DNA from: Bacillus sp. Xin1
GTDB taxonomy: Bacteria > Bacillota > Bacilli > Bacillales > Bacillaceae_G
DNA length: 64,000 nucleotides
Direction of reading: 5' to 3'
NCBI RefSeq assembly: GCF_013314535.1
Contig: NZ_JABUAE010000007.1
Coordinates: 1 to 64,000 of the forward strand
Of this stretch, positions 1 through 9,297 are shown one piece after another. Each line of letters opens with the position of its first letter. Positions within the stretch are counted from its first letter, which is position 1. The notes beneath the pieces were generated by a model that was not told where the DNA came from, did not search any database, and saw only the letters and a list, made by a program, of their open reading frames with translations. The position numbers and the translations under genes are program-made.

Positions 1-29
1 ATTTAAAAGAAGTCCTTTTTTCATTCCTA

Positions 30-731
30 TCACACTACTATATTACTTTTCATATTCTTAATTATTTCAATAATAACCCTCGAAGATTGATTCGCTGCAA
101 CTTTTGCAAAGCTTTCATAAGATATAGTTGCCTCATCATCTGCAGTATCAGAAATACATCGAATGACAAGAAATGGTACATCATTTATATACGCAGCATG
201 ACCAATCGCCGAACCTTCCATCTCTACACAATGCGGCGAGTATTCAGCAATTAATTTCTCTTTCAGCTGCGTACTTTCTACAAAGCATTCCCCGCTAACA
301 ATTCTTCCCTTATAAACGTTTCCTTCTAGTCCAATTGTATTACATGATTGTAATGCTAGTTCTCTCAATTCCTTATTTGCAATGAACGTTTCTTGAAACG
401 GAAATAAATTTTTCATTTGTCCTTTATCTACATCATGATGTGTAACATTCGTAGAAATTACGAGATCTCCAACTTTCATACCTGTATATAATCCACCTGC
501 AACACCTGTATTAATCATACAATCTACTTCGAATTTGTTTATTAAAGTTTGTGCACATGAAGCAGCATTCACCTTTCCAACACCACACCTTGTAAGAATA
601 ATCTCTTTATCCATGAAAATCCCTCGATAAAAAGGCATTTTGGCAATCGTAAATTCCTCTTGAACCTCTAGCTTTTCTAAAAGTAAGTCTATTTCAATTT
701 GCATTGCTCCAATAATACCGATTTTTTTCAT
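30..731 (-). CDS. mtnN: 5'-methylthioadenosine/S-adenosylhomocysteine nucleosidase (MTAN)
   Basis: Cleaves the glycosidic bond of methylthioadenosine and S-adenosylhomocysteine in methionine salvage; cytosolic. The 233-residue length is right for the family. Visible signatures are the N-terminal GIIGAM with Glu13 (equivalent of the catalytic Glu12 in E. coli), the VEMEGSAIGH segment that holds the ribose-binding glutamate, and RCISDTAD with the catalytic Asp. It is last in a likely minus-strand operon after the M3 peptidase and TagA-like genes, with a gap of about 40 bases. Cereus-group genomes usually carry another MTAN elsewhere, so this may be a paralogue; that part is inference. The start follows a GAAGAGG-type ribosome binding site. 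Confidence 0.9.
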   Translation of the reverse strand: MKKIGIIGAMQIEIDLLLEKLEVQEEFTIAKMPFYRGIFMDKEIILTRCGVGKVNAASCAQTLINKFEVDCMINTGVAGGLYTGMKVGDLVISTNVTHHDVDKGQMKNLFPFQETFIANKELRELALQSCNTIGLEGNVYKGRIVSGECFVESTQLKEKLIAEYSPHCVEMEGSAIGHAAYINDVPFLVIRCISDTADDEATISYESFAKVAANQSSRVIIEIIKNMKSNIVV

Positions 732-770
732 TTGTCATTTACCTCTTCTCGATTATATATAAAGTTTAAG

Positions 771-1523
771 TCACTGAACACTTTTCCGGACTCTCTCAGC
801 CATAACGGATACTAAAAATTTTGGAAGGATAAGCTGCCTTTTTATTCTCTTAGGCTGTGTTACTAATCTATATAACCACTCTGTACCAGTATCCCTCATT
901 AGTTTTGGAGCGCGCTTTACCGTGCCAGATAAAATATCAATCATACCTCCAATACCAATAGATAACGGTATGTTTAATTCTTGAAGATTTTCATAGATGA
1001 ATAACTCTTGCTTAGGAGATCCTAACCCTACCAATAGTAAGTGTGGTTCGAATTGTTGAATTCGAAGTTTAACTTCTTCTATCTGCTTTTCATATACAAA
1101 GCCATGTTGTCCTTCAAAAATAGCATGTGGAAAACGCATTTTTAAATTCTCTAACGCTTTCTCATTACTTTCAGGTGCAGCACCAAAAAGAAACACACGG
1201 TATCCCTTTTGATTACAATGTTCTATTAAGTCATGGGTTAAATCTGCACCTGTCACACGCTCTTTCAATGTTCCCTTTAAAATTTTAGAACCGAGTATCA
1301 CACCTATTCCATCTGCTGTTATTAAATCCGCAGATAGTAAAATATTTTTGAAACGTACAGATTCATTTGAAGTTTCTTTAGCAGACATCACAATTTCAGG
1401 ATTCGCTGTAACAATAAACTTTGGTTTGTGTTCCTTTTCAGATAGCCAATTTTTTAATAAATCTATTACTCTCTTATACTCTAAGTTACAAAATGGTATG
1501 CCTTTTATGTATTGTTGTTCCAT
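771..1523 (-). CDS. tagA: WecG/TagA/CpsF family glycosyltransferase
   Basis: Membrane-peripheral GT26 enzyme; TagA adds ManNAc to undecaprenyl-PP-GlcNAc in wall teichoic acid linkage-unit synthesis. At 250 residues it is full length. Seen in the sequence: TADGIGV with the conserved Asp near residue 70, FLFGAAPE, the VGLGSPKQE box, GIGGMIDILSGTVKRAP, and a C-terminal EWLYRL...P.R tail that in TagA contributes to the active site and membrane docking. It lies between the M3 peptidase and MTAN genes on the same strand with short gaps, suggesting co-transcription. Family assignment is strong; the exact acceptor polymer is inference because no other teichoic acid genes are adjacent. Confidence 0.85.
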   Translation of the reverse strand: MEQQYIKGIPFCNLEYKRVIDLLKNWLSEKEHKPKFIVTANPEIVMSAKETSNESVRFKNILLSADLITADGIGVILGSKILKGTLKERVTGADLTHDLIEHCNQKGYRVFLFGAAPESNEKALENLKMRFPHAIFEGQHGFVYEKQIEEVKLRIQQFEPHLLLVGLGSPKQELFIYENLQELNIPLSIGIGGMIDILSGTVKRAPKLMRDTGTEWLYRLVTQPKRIKRQLILPKFLVSVMAERVRKSVQ

Positions 1524-1567
1524 TTCTTACATACACTTCCCCTACGTGTTCTCTTATAATAAATGGA

Positions 1568-3208
1568 TTAAACTTCCTCTTTTACAAGCTGTAAATACTC
1601 ATCAACATCCTGATTTATTTGAAGCAATGCTTTCTCCCAAAACTCATGATCAGCAAGATCGATGTAAAAATATTGTTTCACCAACTCTTCGACTGGGCGC
1701 TTTCCAGTCTCACACAAGAATTTTTTATATTTTGAATGAAACTCACCACCTTCTTGCTTTGCAATTTCTAGTAATCCTAAACTTAGTAGATAACCAAATG
1801 TATATGGATAGTTATAAAATGGAACATTCGCTGTATAAAAATGCCCATACTTCATCCAAACAAAAGGTTGGTATGCTGTTAGAGAATTTCCATAAGCTGC
1901 TTTTTGTGAGAGTATAGATAAATTCTCTAATTCATCCGCACTTAATGGTCCCTTTTGACTTTCTTCATAAAATGCTTGTTCAAATTGAAATGAAGCTCGA
2001 ATGGCCATTACATAATTAAAGCTATTTCTGATTTTCCAGCTAAGCAATGATTTTCTCAGCATTTCACTTTCTGCTGTTTTAACTAAGTAATCTACAAGTA
2101 CCATTTCAAAGAAAATGGATGCTGACTCAGCCATACTCATTGGAAGATAATCATCCAAAAATGCGGTAGACTGCTCATGGCACATTACATAAAAATGCCA
2201 TGCATGTCCTAATTCATGCGCTAATACTCTTACACTATCAATTGTTCCATCATACCGTAATGAAATTCGAGACTCTCCTTCGCTTAAAAAAGGAGCGCAA
2301 AATCCACTAGGAGGCTTATTATCTCTTGGCTCAGCATCTACCCAACCATCTATAATCGCGCGCTGTGCAAATTGTGCTAATTCTTCATCAATACTCTTTA
2401 AAGCATCGTATATATCCTTTACTGCTAGTGAAAAAGGGATTTCAATCTGATTATTTTCTTCTAATGTCATCAAATCATGCCAAGTAAATATCTCTTTATT
2501 ACTTTTATGAAACGCTATAACACTCGATAACTTTTCCAGATTCCCTTCAATAGCATCCCACATTTCCAATAATGCATTTTTAGAGATACCGTTTGCTTGA
2601 AGAGATTGTGACAAGACTCCCTTTTCTTGCAGCAGGTTACTTTTTATATTACGCAATCTCCCCATTTGATTAAGCACGTTAGCAAATACTGTTTTCTCTT
2701 TTTCTAGTGCCTTAGTAAAAGAAGAAAATACTGATAATCTTTCATGATGAGTTTCAGCATTCATCGCAAGATAATTTGCTTTTCCAAATGAAAGTACTTC
2801 ATTATTATTATGTATTTCTAATTTATTTCGTAATTGTATGTACATGTCTTCCCAAGCTTTTAATTCGTTTTCTATAAAGTTGATATTTTGATATTCGGAA
2901 AAGTTACTTTTTTCACAATTCGCTTCTTGTAGTACTAAACGAACTTCAGTTTTCAAATCATTTATTTTTGTATGTGGTAAAACAACTGTAGATTCATCTA
3001 CTTGTTCAGTAGAAAGACAGTAGAAGTAATACTCTGCCTTTTCAATACTTTGTATAATTCTTGAAAGGATTGCTGAGTCTCGATTTTCTTTATATGTTGC
3101 TATTAATTGCTCAATTTTCTCTTTTTCTGTAGAAAACATAGGGTCTTTTGTTTCAGGATATAATCTTTCCAAATCCCACCGCGTTGGATGATTGATGATT
3201 TGATTCAT
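1568..3208 (-). CDS. M3 family oligoendopeptidase (PepF-like)
   Basis: Cytosolic zinc metallopeptidase that degrades short peptides. The thermolysin-like motif HELGH is at about residue 330, followed by a glutamate-containing helix (SMAESASIFFEMV) that should supply the third zinc ligand, and the tail carries the Tyr-rich PFYNYPYTFGYLL segment typical of the M3B PepF group. At 546 residues it is slightly shorter than PepF1 (about 600), as in several cereus-group paralogues. It is the first gene of the probable minus-strand operon with tagA and mtnN. No signal peptide is visible. Substrate is unknown. Confidence 0.88.
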   Translation of the reverse strand: MNQIINHPTRWDLERLYPETKDPMFSTEKEKIEQLIATYKENRDSAILSRIIQSIEKAEYYFYCLSTEQVDESTVVLPHTKINDLKTEVRLVLQEANCEKSNFSEYQNINFIENELKAWEDMYIQLRNKLEIHNNNEVLSFGKANYLAMNAETHHERLSVFSSFTKALEKEKTVFANVLNQMGRLRNIKSNLLQEKGVLSQSLQANGISKNALLEMWDAIEGNLEKLSSVIAFHKSNKEIFTWHDLMTLEENNQIEIPFSLAVKDIYDALKSIDEELAQFAQRAIIDGWVDAEPRDNKPPSGFCAPFLSEGESRISLRYDGTIDSVRVLAHELGHAWHFYVMCHEQSTAFLDDYLPMSMAESASIFFEMVLVDYLVKTAESEMLRKSLLSWKIRNSFNYVMAIRASFQFEQAFYEESQKGPLSADELENLSILSQKAAYGNSLTAYQPFVWMKYGHFYTANVPFYNYPYTFGYLLSLGLLEIAKQEGGEFHSKYKKFLCETGKRPVEELVKQYFYIDLADHEFWEKALLQINQDVDEYLQLVKEEV

Positions 3209-3343
3209 TTTATAGCCTCCTGCTTTTACAGATACTTACAACCATGCATTCATTAGCTAATTATATACGAATTATTTTAATTTTAATATCTTGAAATATT
3301 CCGACTTTTATGCAAGTATTTTATTTTCCTTTTCTATTTCTTC

Positions 3344-4624
3344 TTATTTATATAGCGTGCATTTACTGCCTCTTCTTTTGGGTATGTATAGATACATTAA
3401 ACACATCAACGCAACTACAATCGGAATGGCAATTACATCACCAATAAACGGGTATACCATTATGCAACATGTAAATGCTATTACAGAAAATAACTTTCCT
3501 ATTCTATTCTTTATCAGTCTGATTCCTGCTGCAGTACCTACGATATACGTAACAATTCCTAACGAATTAGGGATTAATACTAATTTATCTAGGTTAATAT
3601 GAAAAATAAAACTTATGAAAATCCCTGTTACTGCGATGAATCCAACTGTCATTAAGGCATATGTCGGTGTATTCCTTTTATTATTTAAATATCCAAGATA
3701 CTTAGGTGCAAATCCTTCTTTTCCTAAAGAATAACCAAGCCGACTCATACTTGCTATAAATGCATTTGTTGTACCTAAGCAAATCATGAAAGCTACTAAT
3801 CCAACTAACCATGCAAATTGGTCACCTAATATATCTTTGATAACGATTACTAGAGCAGTACTATTATCAGATTCTGTAGAATATGATTTCGTACCAATTA
3901 CTGAAACGGCAATGCCTACATATAAAAATCCAATAATCATAATAGCAACTCCTGTAGAAAAAATGATATTCCTTTTTCTTGGAGATTTAAATTCTGGTGC
4001 TAAACTTGAAATTGCTTCCCATCCAAAAAAAGACCAAAAAATTAATAATGACGCATGTAAAATAGGTTGTATATTATTTACTGAAACCTTCATATTCATA
4101 TTCTTCATTTCAATAGTAGGTAATGAGCAAACAATGGTTATGAATAAAATAAGAAAAGTTAATACGCTTATACACACTTGAAATACTCCACTCATTTGCA
4201 ATCCAAAGAAATTTGAACAAATAGCTGTACTTAATATAAGAAAAGCAATTACATATGCAAAGTAAGCAGGGAAATCGAAGACTTTAGTAATATACATCCC
4301 GCCTGTTAGAGACACGATAATTTGCCCAACACTTCCAGCAATAAAAAAACACCAACCTATTATAGCTCCAACATTTTTCCCAAAAGCTTTTTCAGAAAAT
4401 GTTGCAATTCCACCTGCACTAGGATACTCAATAGATAAAAAGGCAAACGTAAACGCAAGCGGGATACTAAGCAAAATCATTATAAACCAAGAAATAATAG
4501 CATCTTCCCCCGCTATACTAGCTGTCATACCTGGTAAAATAAGAATTCCTGATCCTAAAACTGCTCCTACATATAAAGCAGTTCCCTTTCGAATAGAAAT
4601 CGTTTCTTTAAAATCATTAGACAT
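3344..4624 (-). CDS. APC superfamily amino-acid permease
   Basis: Polytopic permease of 426 residues with about 12 hydrophobic segments and the N-terminal GAVLGSGILILPG motif that forms part of the substrate site in APC transporters. An upstream in-frame ATG exists at 4639, but it overlaps the GGGGGTG ribosome binding site; the ATG at 4624 has correct spacing, so I use it. It is divergent from an Lrp/AsnC regulator 142 bases away, a common arrangement for amino-acid uptake or export genes under local Lrp control. Substrate cannot be read from the sequence. Confidence 0.88.
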   Translation of the reverse strand: MSNDFKETISIRKGTALYVGAVLGSGILILPGMTASIAGEDAIISWFIMILLSIPLAFTFAFLSIEYPSAGGIATFSEKAFGKNVGAIIGWCFFIAGSVGQIIVSLTGGMYITKVFDFPAYFAYVIAFLILSTAICSNFFGLQMSGVFQVCISVLTFLILFITIVCSLPTIEMKNMNMKVSVNNIQPILHASLLIFWSFFGWEAISSLAPEFKSPRKRNIIFSTGVAIMIIGFLYVGIAVSVIGTKSYSTESDNSTALVIVIKDILGDQFAWLVGLVAFMICLGTTNAFIASMSRLGYSLGKEGFAPKYLGYLNNKRNTPTYALMTVGFIAVTGIFISFIFHINLDKLVLIPNSLGIVTYIVGTAAGIRLIKNRIGKLFSVIAFTCCIMVYPFIGDVIAIPIVVALMCLMYLYIPKRRGSKCTLYK

Positions 4625-4766
4625 TCTATGCACCCCCATTTATATTTAAATTATAGAAAGTTATTTATCTATTTTATATTCAAAAATGAACATAGTTTTT
4701 TTCTAAACTTTATATTATGAAGGTATTTTAGTTATTTATTTTCACTTTCGTAAAGGAGTACATATT

Positions 4767-5201
4767 ATGGATGAAATCGATAAAAAAATAATTTTACTTT
4801 TACAAGAAGACGCCAGAATGACGATTAAAGAAATGACGGAACATTTACACCTTAGTCGTCCTAGTGTTACGGAAAGACTCAAACGATTACATGATGCAGG
4901 GATAATCGAAAAATATACAGCACGTATTTCTGCTGATGCAGTTGGCAAAGGCATTCAAGCGTTTTTAAGAATAGAAAACTTAAAAATCCCCTGTAAAAAA
5001 TTCGAAGAGAAAATATACAACGAACATAGAATACTTGAATGTCACCGAGTAACGGGAGAAAGTAGCTATTACTTAAAAGTAGCTGTGCAATCAATGAAAG
5101 AATTAGAATCATTAATCGATATTGTAATCCCATTTGGTACCGTGAAAACCTCTATGATACTCTCCTCACCAATCCCTTATAGACCAATTATTGTAGAATA
5201 A
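4767..5201 (+). CDS. Lrp/AsnC family transcriptional regulator
   Basis: Amino-acid-responsive DNA-binding protein of 144 residues. The N-terminal part has the typical IDKKIILLLQEDARMTIKE start and a helix-turn-helix at about residues 20-45 (LSRPSVTERLKRL); the rest is a RAM ligand-binding domain with VTGESSYYLKV. The ATG follows AAAGGAG at good spacing. It is divergent from the APC permease, so that gene and its own promoter are its likely targets. A strong terminator follows the stop codon. Confidence 0.9.
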   Translation: MDEIDKKIILLLQEDARMTIKEMTEHLHLSRPSVTERLKRLHDAGIIEKYTARISADAVGKGIQAFLRIENLKIPCKKFEEKIYNEHRILECHRVTGESSYYLKVAVQSMKELESLIDIVIPFGTVKTSMILSSPIPYRPIIVE

Positions 5202-5204
5202 ATA

Positions 5205-5243
5205 TAAGAAAGGAGTGGTCATAAGGACCACTCCTTTCTACTT
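5205..5243 (+). terminator. Bidirectional terminator after the Lrp gene
   Basis: A 14-base-pair stem (AGAAAGGAGTGGTC with its complement) around a 5-base loop, ending in TTTCTACTTT. It lies between the Lrp gene and the convergent endonuclease gene and could serve both. Confidence 0.8.
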
Positions 5244-5274
5244 TAAATTTTTATAAAACCATGACTTTACTTGT

Positions 5275-6117
5275 TTATTTCCAAATCTCATTTACCCATT
5301 CAGGATGATCAATAAATGGATTTCGGTTATGTTGATACTTTGTATAGATAATTTCATTGCGATTTCGTTCAAAATCATCAACTGGGTCTTGTTCATTCCA
5401 TTTTAGTAAGACTGATAGTTTCCCCATATACGGATCTTTATTGTTATTCACTTTTTCATTCAGTTCTAAATCTATTTCACCGTTATCTCCTTCATAACGA
5501 ACAGCCATGTAAAACAACATTCTAGCAATGTCACCTTTCACACTATCACGAGGTTCCCAAGAATCATTATCGTATTTACATTCTGTCGCTTCTGAATGAT
5601 TCACACCGCCATTATCAAAATCCAAATTCCCGCGTGAGCTATTTACAGATACATCCGTGGCTCTTAAATGATGCAGATCCGTTCCAGGTCCTGCAGCCGT
5701 GCCAAAATCACCGTGGGATTTTGCCCAAACATGCTCTCGGTTCCAATTATCTACTCCTGAACCATTTGTAAATTTCCCTTGCGAACGTCCTGTATATAAA
5801 AGAAGTACATTATTTTTATTATTTGGATCTTCGTCAGTATCTCTTAGTGCTTCCCAAACCGCACTGTATGATATCTTTGTATGATTATCAATAATAGTAT
5901 GAAGTTCTTTTTTTAACTCTGAACCCGTTCTCCCCTTCGCGCTATTATAATATGTATCATCATAATTAGTTTCGATTACCCCTTGATTTACTTTTGAAGA
6001 CGAAGAAGCTCCTGCACCGTATACGGTATCTGTAAATGATAGGGATGAAGAACCTAAAATAAAAAATGAAGAAATAGTAAAAATAGCAAGTTTTGGATTT
6101 CGGAACACCATATACAC
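5275..6117 (-). CDS. Secreted endonuclease I family nuclease
   Basis: Extracellular or surface nuclease of the Endonuclease_1 family (EndA/Bsn-like), 280 residues. A Lys/Arg-containing start and a hydrophobic stretch up to about residue 36 form a signal peptide. The catalytic region shows NREHVWAKSHGDF and DLHHLRATD, then SRGNLDF, the expected beta-beta-alpha-metal nuclease signature. The start is either the GTG at 6117, close to an AAAGGGG site, or the ATG at 6111. It is followed on the same strand by no gene until the Lrp terminator. Likely role: scavenging nucleic acids outside the cell. Confidence 0.87.
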   Translation of the reverse strand: MYMVFRNPKLAIFTISSFFILGSSSLSFTDTVYGAGASSSSKVNQGVIETNYDDTYYNSAKGRTGSELKKELHTIIDNHTKISYSAVWEALRDTDEDPNNKNNVLLLYTGRSQGKFTNGSGVDNWNREHVWAKSHGDFGTAAGPGTDLHHLRATDVSVNSSRGNLDFDNGGVNHSEATECKYDNDSWEPRDSVKGDIARMLFYMAVRYEGDNGEIDLELNEKVNNNKDPYMGKLSVLLKWNEQDPVDDFERNRNEIIYTKYQHNRNPFIDHPEWVNEIWK

Positions 6118-6225
6118 ATATCCCCTTTAAAATTTAATCTTAACTAATGAACGAAAACAATTCTTTCTAAACACATGAAATATTTTAAAACTACATACAC
6201 ATTTTTTTCTATATGATAGAAAATC

Positions 6226-7647
6226 CTATTCAGCCTGTATAAATTTCCATGTTTTTGGTTTTTCCGTTTTCTTTCCTAACACTATCCAGCTTTTCTCTTT
6301 TCCATTTTCTTGATAATTTACTGGGTATCCATCTGTATATAGATAATATTCAGATGGGTTATTCGGATTTGGATACACTTTAAACTGTGCAGTATTTGTT
6401 TTTTGTTTTGCAAGATGTACCCAGTTTGTCATGTTAGAGTAGTTTAGAAATACGTAATTATCATAATTTGATTGCGTCATTTTCAGCAGTACACTTTCTC
6501 CCCTATGAAGCATACCGTTATTCTCTTTATCAAATAAAAACTGAACTGGCGTACCATGAACTTTATTATCGTCTACGTAATTAGATAATAGTGCATAGTC
6601 ATTCCTCGCATACACTTCAAAGGTCAAACCTCTATTTGAAAACTCACTCGGCACAATGAAGTATTTTTTATTTTCTTGTATTGCTTCTCCTTTAGAATCT
6701 TTTACTACCGTATTTTCAATATCTTCAGCAGCAGTTTTGCCAACGTATGTTTTAAACCATAAATGAATAAATCCCGCTGTATTTCTTTGCGCTTTTTCTA
6801 AACTCCTCTGAACAGCTGGCATGACTTCTTGTTGCCAAAGAGCATTGTTTCCTTTATTGTATTGAGTTTTAATATTATCATTAGTAATATTCATAATTTC
6901 TGCCTTAGCAAGTTTAGCGGTTTCATGTATCCACTGTTTCGGATCATTAGAATCGACTAAATTATATGTTCCCTTGTCATCCTTCACTTCAAATTGTGTA
7001 TGAATTGTCGTCACATAATTTTCAAAGGCGCTATGAAACTTTAAGGCACTCATATCGACAGCTGTAAAATTAGCGGCATGCATTGGTTGGGTCGCATCTG
7101 TAAAGTAATGCGTTGCAACACCTAAATAATAAAAAGCTTGTTTTTGATCACCCTTCTTAAAGTATTCACCTGCTAATTTAAAATATTTATCTCCTTGCGA
7201 GAGGGCTGTTGGCTCTTCTTCCCCTTTATAGTTCTTTCTCGTATCAGGATCGTAGAAATGAGATTTCCATCCTCCCCTAATTAGCCCATCAATACCGATT
7301 GTACCTGTACCTCCATCGTTAAACTCATCAAGGTAATCAGCGTCATAAAGACCTCTTTCAAATAACTCCTTATATTCAGGAGTATTTAAAAATTGCAATT
7401 CATTTTCTTGAACCGTCTTATCTTGATTACGACTCATAATTTGAATCGCATTTCGTGCAATCCATAAATGCGTACTTTCATTAGGGTGATGCGGATGCTC
7501 TGCAGACCATCTCTTCACACGTTTATGCTCTTGATTCTCCTGTTTCATTACTTCTCCTATTCCACAAGCTTGTGCTTCTGCTGGGATTACCACAGTACCA
7601 GAAGCTATCGCCGTGACCAGAGCCAGTGTACATAATTTCTTTTTCAT
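6226..7647 (-). CDS. Zinc-dependent phospholipase C with C-terminal extension
   Basis: Secreted phospholipase C of the B. cereus PC-PLC/alpha-toxin family. A signal peptide (about residues 1-27) and a basic propeptide ending RVKR precede Trp47, which matches mature Trp1. All expected zinc ligands are visible in order: WSAE...THLW, YDADY, SHFYDPD, THYFTDATQPMHAANF and FHSAFENYV. The catalytic part ends near residue 300. The remaining roughly 165 residues have no counterpart in the classical 283-residue enzyme; they are rich in Tyr, Asn and aromatic beta-strand-like segments and may bind membrane or carbohydrate (inference). A perfect PlcR box lies 116 bases upstream. The ATG follows AGGAGA. 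Confidence 0.88.
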   Translation of the reverse strand: MKKKLCTLALVTAIASGTVVIPAEAQACGIGEVMKQENQEHKRVKRWSAEHPHHPNESTHLWIARNAIQIMSRNQDKTVQENELQFLNTPEYKELFERGLYDADYLDEFNDGGTGTIGIDGLIRGGWKSHFYDPDTRKNYKGEEEPTALSQGDKYFKLAGEYFKKGDQKQAFYYLGVATHYFTDATQPMHAANFTAVDMSALKFHSAFENYVTTIHTQFEVKDDKGTYNLVDSNDPKQWIHETAKLAKAEIMNITNDNIKTQYNKGNNALWQQEVMPAVQRSLEKAQRNTAGFIHLWFKTYVGKTAAEDIENTVVKDSKGEAIQENKKYFIVPSEFSNRGLTFEVYARNDYALLSNYVDDNKVHGTPVQFLFDKENNGMLHRGESVLLKMTQSNYDNYVFLNYSNMTNWVHLAKQKTNTAQFKVYPNPNNPSEYYLYTDGYPVNYQENGKEKSWIVLGKKTEKPKTWKFIQAE

Positions 7648-7762
7648 ACGATTCTCCTAAACCTTAATTTCATCGATAACGTAAACGATTTCACTTTGAA
7701 GTAAAAATATCCTTCTACATTAAAAATGTAGTTTAATAATAACTTATATATTTCGATTTTTT

Positions 7763-7778
7763 TATGCAATTATACATA
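7763..7778 (-). promoter_or_regulatory. PlcR box upstream of the phospholipase gene
   Basis: TATGCAATTATACATA fits the PlcR operator consensus TATGnAnnnnTnCATA exactly. It is 116 bases before the phospholipase start codon, a distance typical of PlcR-regulon genes. Direct sequence match; activation by PlcR-PapR in this strain is inference. Confidence 0.8.
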
Positions 7779-7848
7779 TTTGATTACTAGCTAAAAAGGA
7801 AACAGTTCACAATAAAAATTTCTATACAACGAAACAGAAAACAGAATA

Positions 7849-7875
7849 TTAAAAACGAGAGTTACTCTCATTTTC
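7849..7875 (-). terminator. Hairpin after the relic HTH gene
   Basis: The inverted repeat GAGAGT/ACTCTC with flanking A and T runs, on the minus strand read as a stem followed by GTTTTTAAT. It lies just beyond the relic HTH fragment and probably ended transcription of the regulator locus. Confidence 0.5.
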
Positions 7876-7906
7876 AATCTTCTGACACCTTAGCTAAGAA
7901 ACCATT

Positions 7907-8002
7907 TCATTTCAGTATTCTACTTAAATAAGCGACAGAGCATATTCCTAATAGGAGTTCACCTTGTATCATTCCTTTATGTATACGAAATTCAATTTGC
8001 AT
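7907..8002 (-). pseudogene. Relic N-terminus of a PlcR/NprR-type HTH regulator
   Basis: A 31-codon ORF with a GGGGAG ribosome binding site whose peptide begins MQIEFRIHKG and contains GICSVAYLSRI, nearly the same as the HTH start of the larger pseudogene at 9297. Compared with that copy it lacks about 12 bases after MQI and diverges after YLSRI, stopping at once. It retains the bases (QGELL region) that are deleted in the other copy. It is probably what remains of a second regulator or of a tandem duplication. Function is not expected. Confidence 0.6.
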
Positions 8003-8041
8003 ATCTGCTCCCCTCTACCTTCAGTGAATCAAATGCTATTT

Positions 8042-9297
8042 TTAATTTAATACATTTTCGGCTGCTATTTTAAAATATTTTGCAGATCGTTTATATGCAC
8101 GACTATCATAGAGATAGTTTCCTAGTTCAAGAGCCAACTCTCGAACTAAAGAATATTGCCTTTTTTCTAGCCCTATTTCAATTTCTTTTTCCATATTTTT
8201 CTCAAAACTATCATCATTTCCCCTTAGTTTAGATATTTGGGCTTTAAATCCATAGAGTTGAACATGTGCATAAGGTATATCACAAGTAGATAGAATATCA
8301 AATGCATCATCTATCAGTTTATTAACAGTTTGCCAGTCTTTTCGCTCCATATAAATTTCTATTAAATTCCGTAGTATATACACCTTATCAGCTGTTCGCG
8401 GGAGATAGTCACTCAGCTCTAAACTTTTTTCATAATATGAAATCGCATTTGCATACTCTTTCAAGCCTTGATAAATTTTCCCGTAATTATATGCAATCAA
8501 ACATACATTCAAAGGATTGTTATTTGTCTTCGCTTCATTTTCTGCTTGTTTCAAAGATTCAATGGCTTGTTCTTGTAGTTTATCCTTGTTATATTGCATC
8601 GCAAGATTGATTAGCACATGTATTTTTTCATGTTCTTTATTAAATTTCCCATACAATTTATAGGCTTTTTTGGCATACATGCGACTAATACTTTGATCTT
8701 TATAAAGGTGCATACGTACTTGACTTATGTTGTAATATATATGAGCATGTTGCACCATTTCTTCAGAACCAAGCATATTTTCTATCTTCTTGTAAATTTC
8801 ATATGCTATAATATAGTCTCCTTTATTTAAAAAGTATAGCCCTCTAGCCATTAAATAATATATAATCTTCCGTATCTTGTGTTTCTACTTGATCTGGAAT
8901 CACTTGTGATGCCTGTTCTACAAATGGTGTTACATATAATACATTATGATTTCGGGCATGATAGTATATAAGAACTCCACAGACTTTTAGTAATAATGGT
9001 ATCGAATCTGTATCACGAACATACAACTCTAACGAAGGTAGTTCAGTTTCACTGATACTTTCATTTTTTTTATATGTATCACATATTTTAAGAATATTAG
9101 ATTCTATCCCTTCACTTCTTCCCTCTATTAAAAAATCACTATCAACATTCAGCTTTTGAGAAATCTTTTGTAAAAAAGAAGAAGATGGTTTAATTTGTCC
9201 ATTTTCTATTCTACTTAAATAAGCGATAGAGCATATTCCTGATACGAGTAAACCCCTTATGTATACGAATTTGACGGATTCTTTCCCCGATTTGCAT
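8042..9297 (-). pseudogene. Broken HTH-TPR quorum-sensing type regulator (NprR/PlcR-like)
   Basis: Intact members of this RNPP-like group have an XRE helix-turn-helix followed by TPR repeats that bind a signalling peptide; this one would be about 420 residues. The reading frame is broken at least twice: after MQIGERIRQIRIHKGFT a deletion of about 8 bases shifts the frame before SGICSIAYLSRIENGQ, and a one-base shift near 8850 separates YILF from MARGLYFLNKGDY. The 3' part (8042-8851) is a 269-residue TPR array on its own and would lack DNA binding. A good ribosome binding site (AAGGGGCG) precedes the ATG at 9297. It lies next to the PlcR-box-controlled phospholipase gene. Confidence 0.75.

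Noticed and set aside
3291-3602. Plus-strand ORF of 103 codons
   Set aside because: It lies antisense to the permease gene, has no ribosome binding site and mirrors the codon pattern of the real gene.
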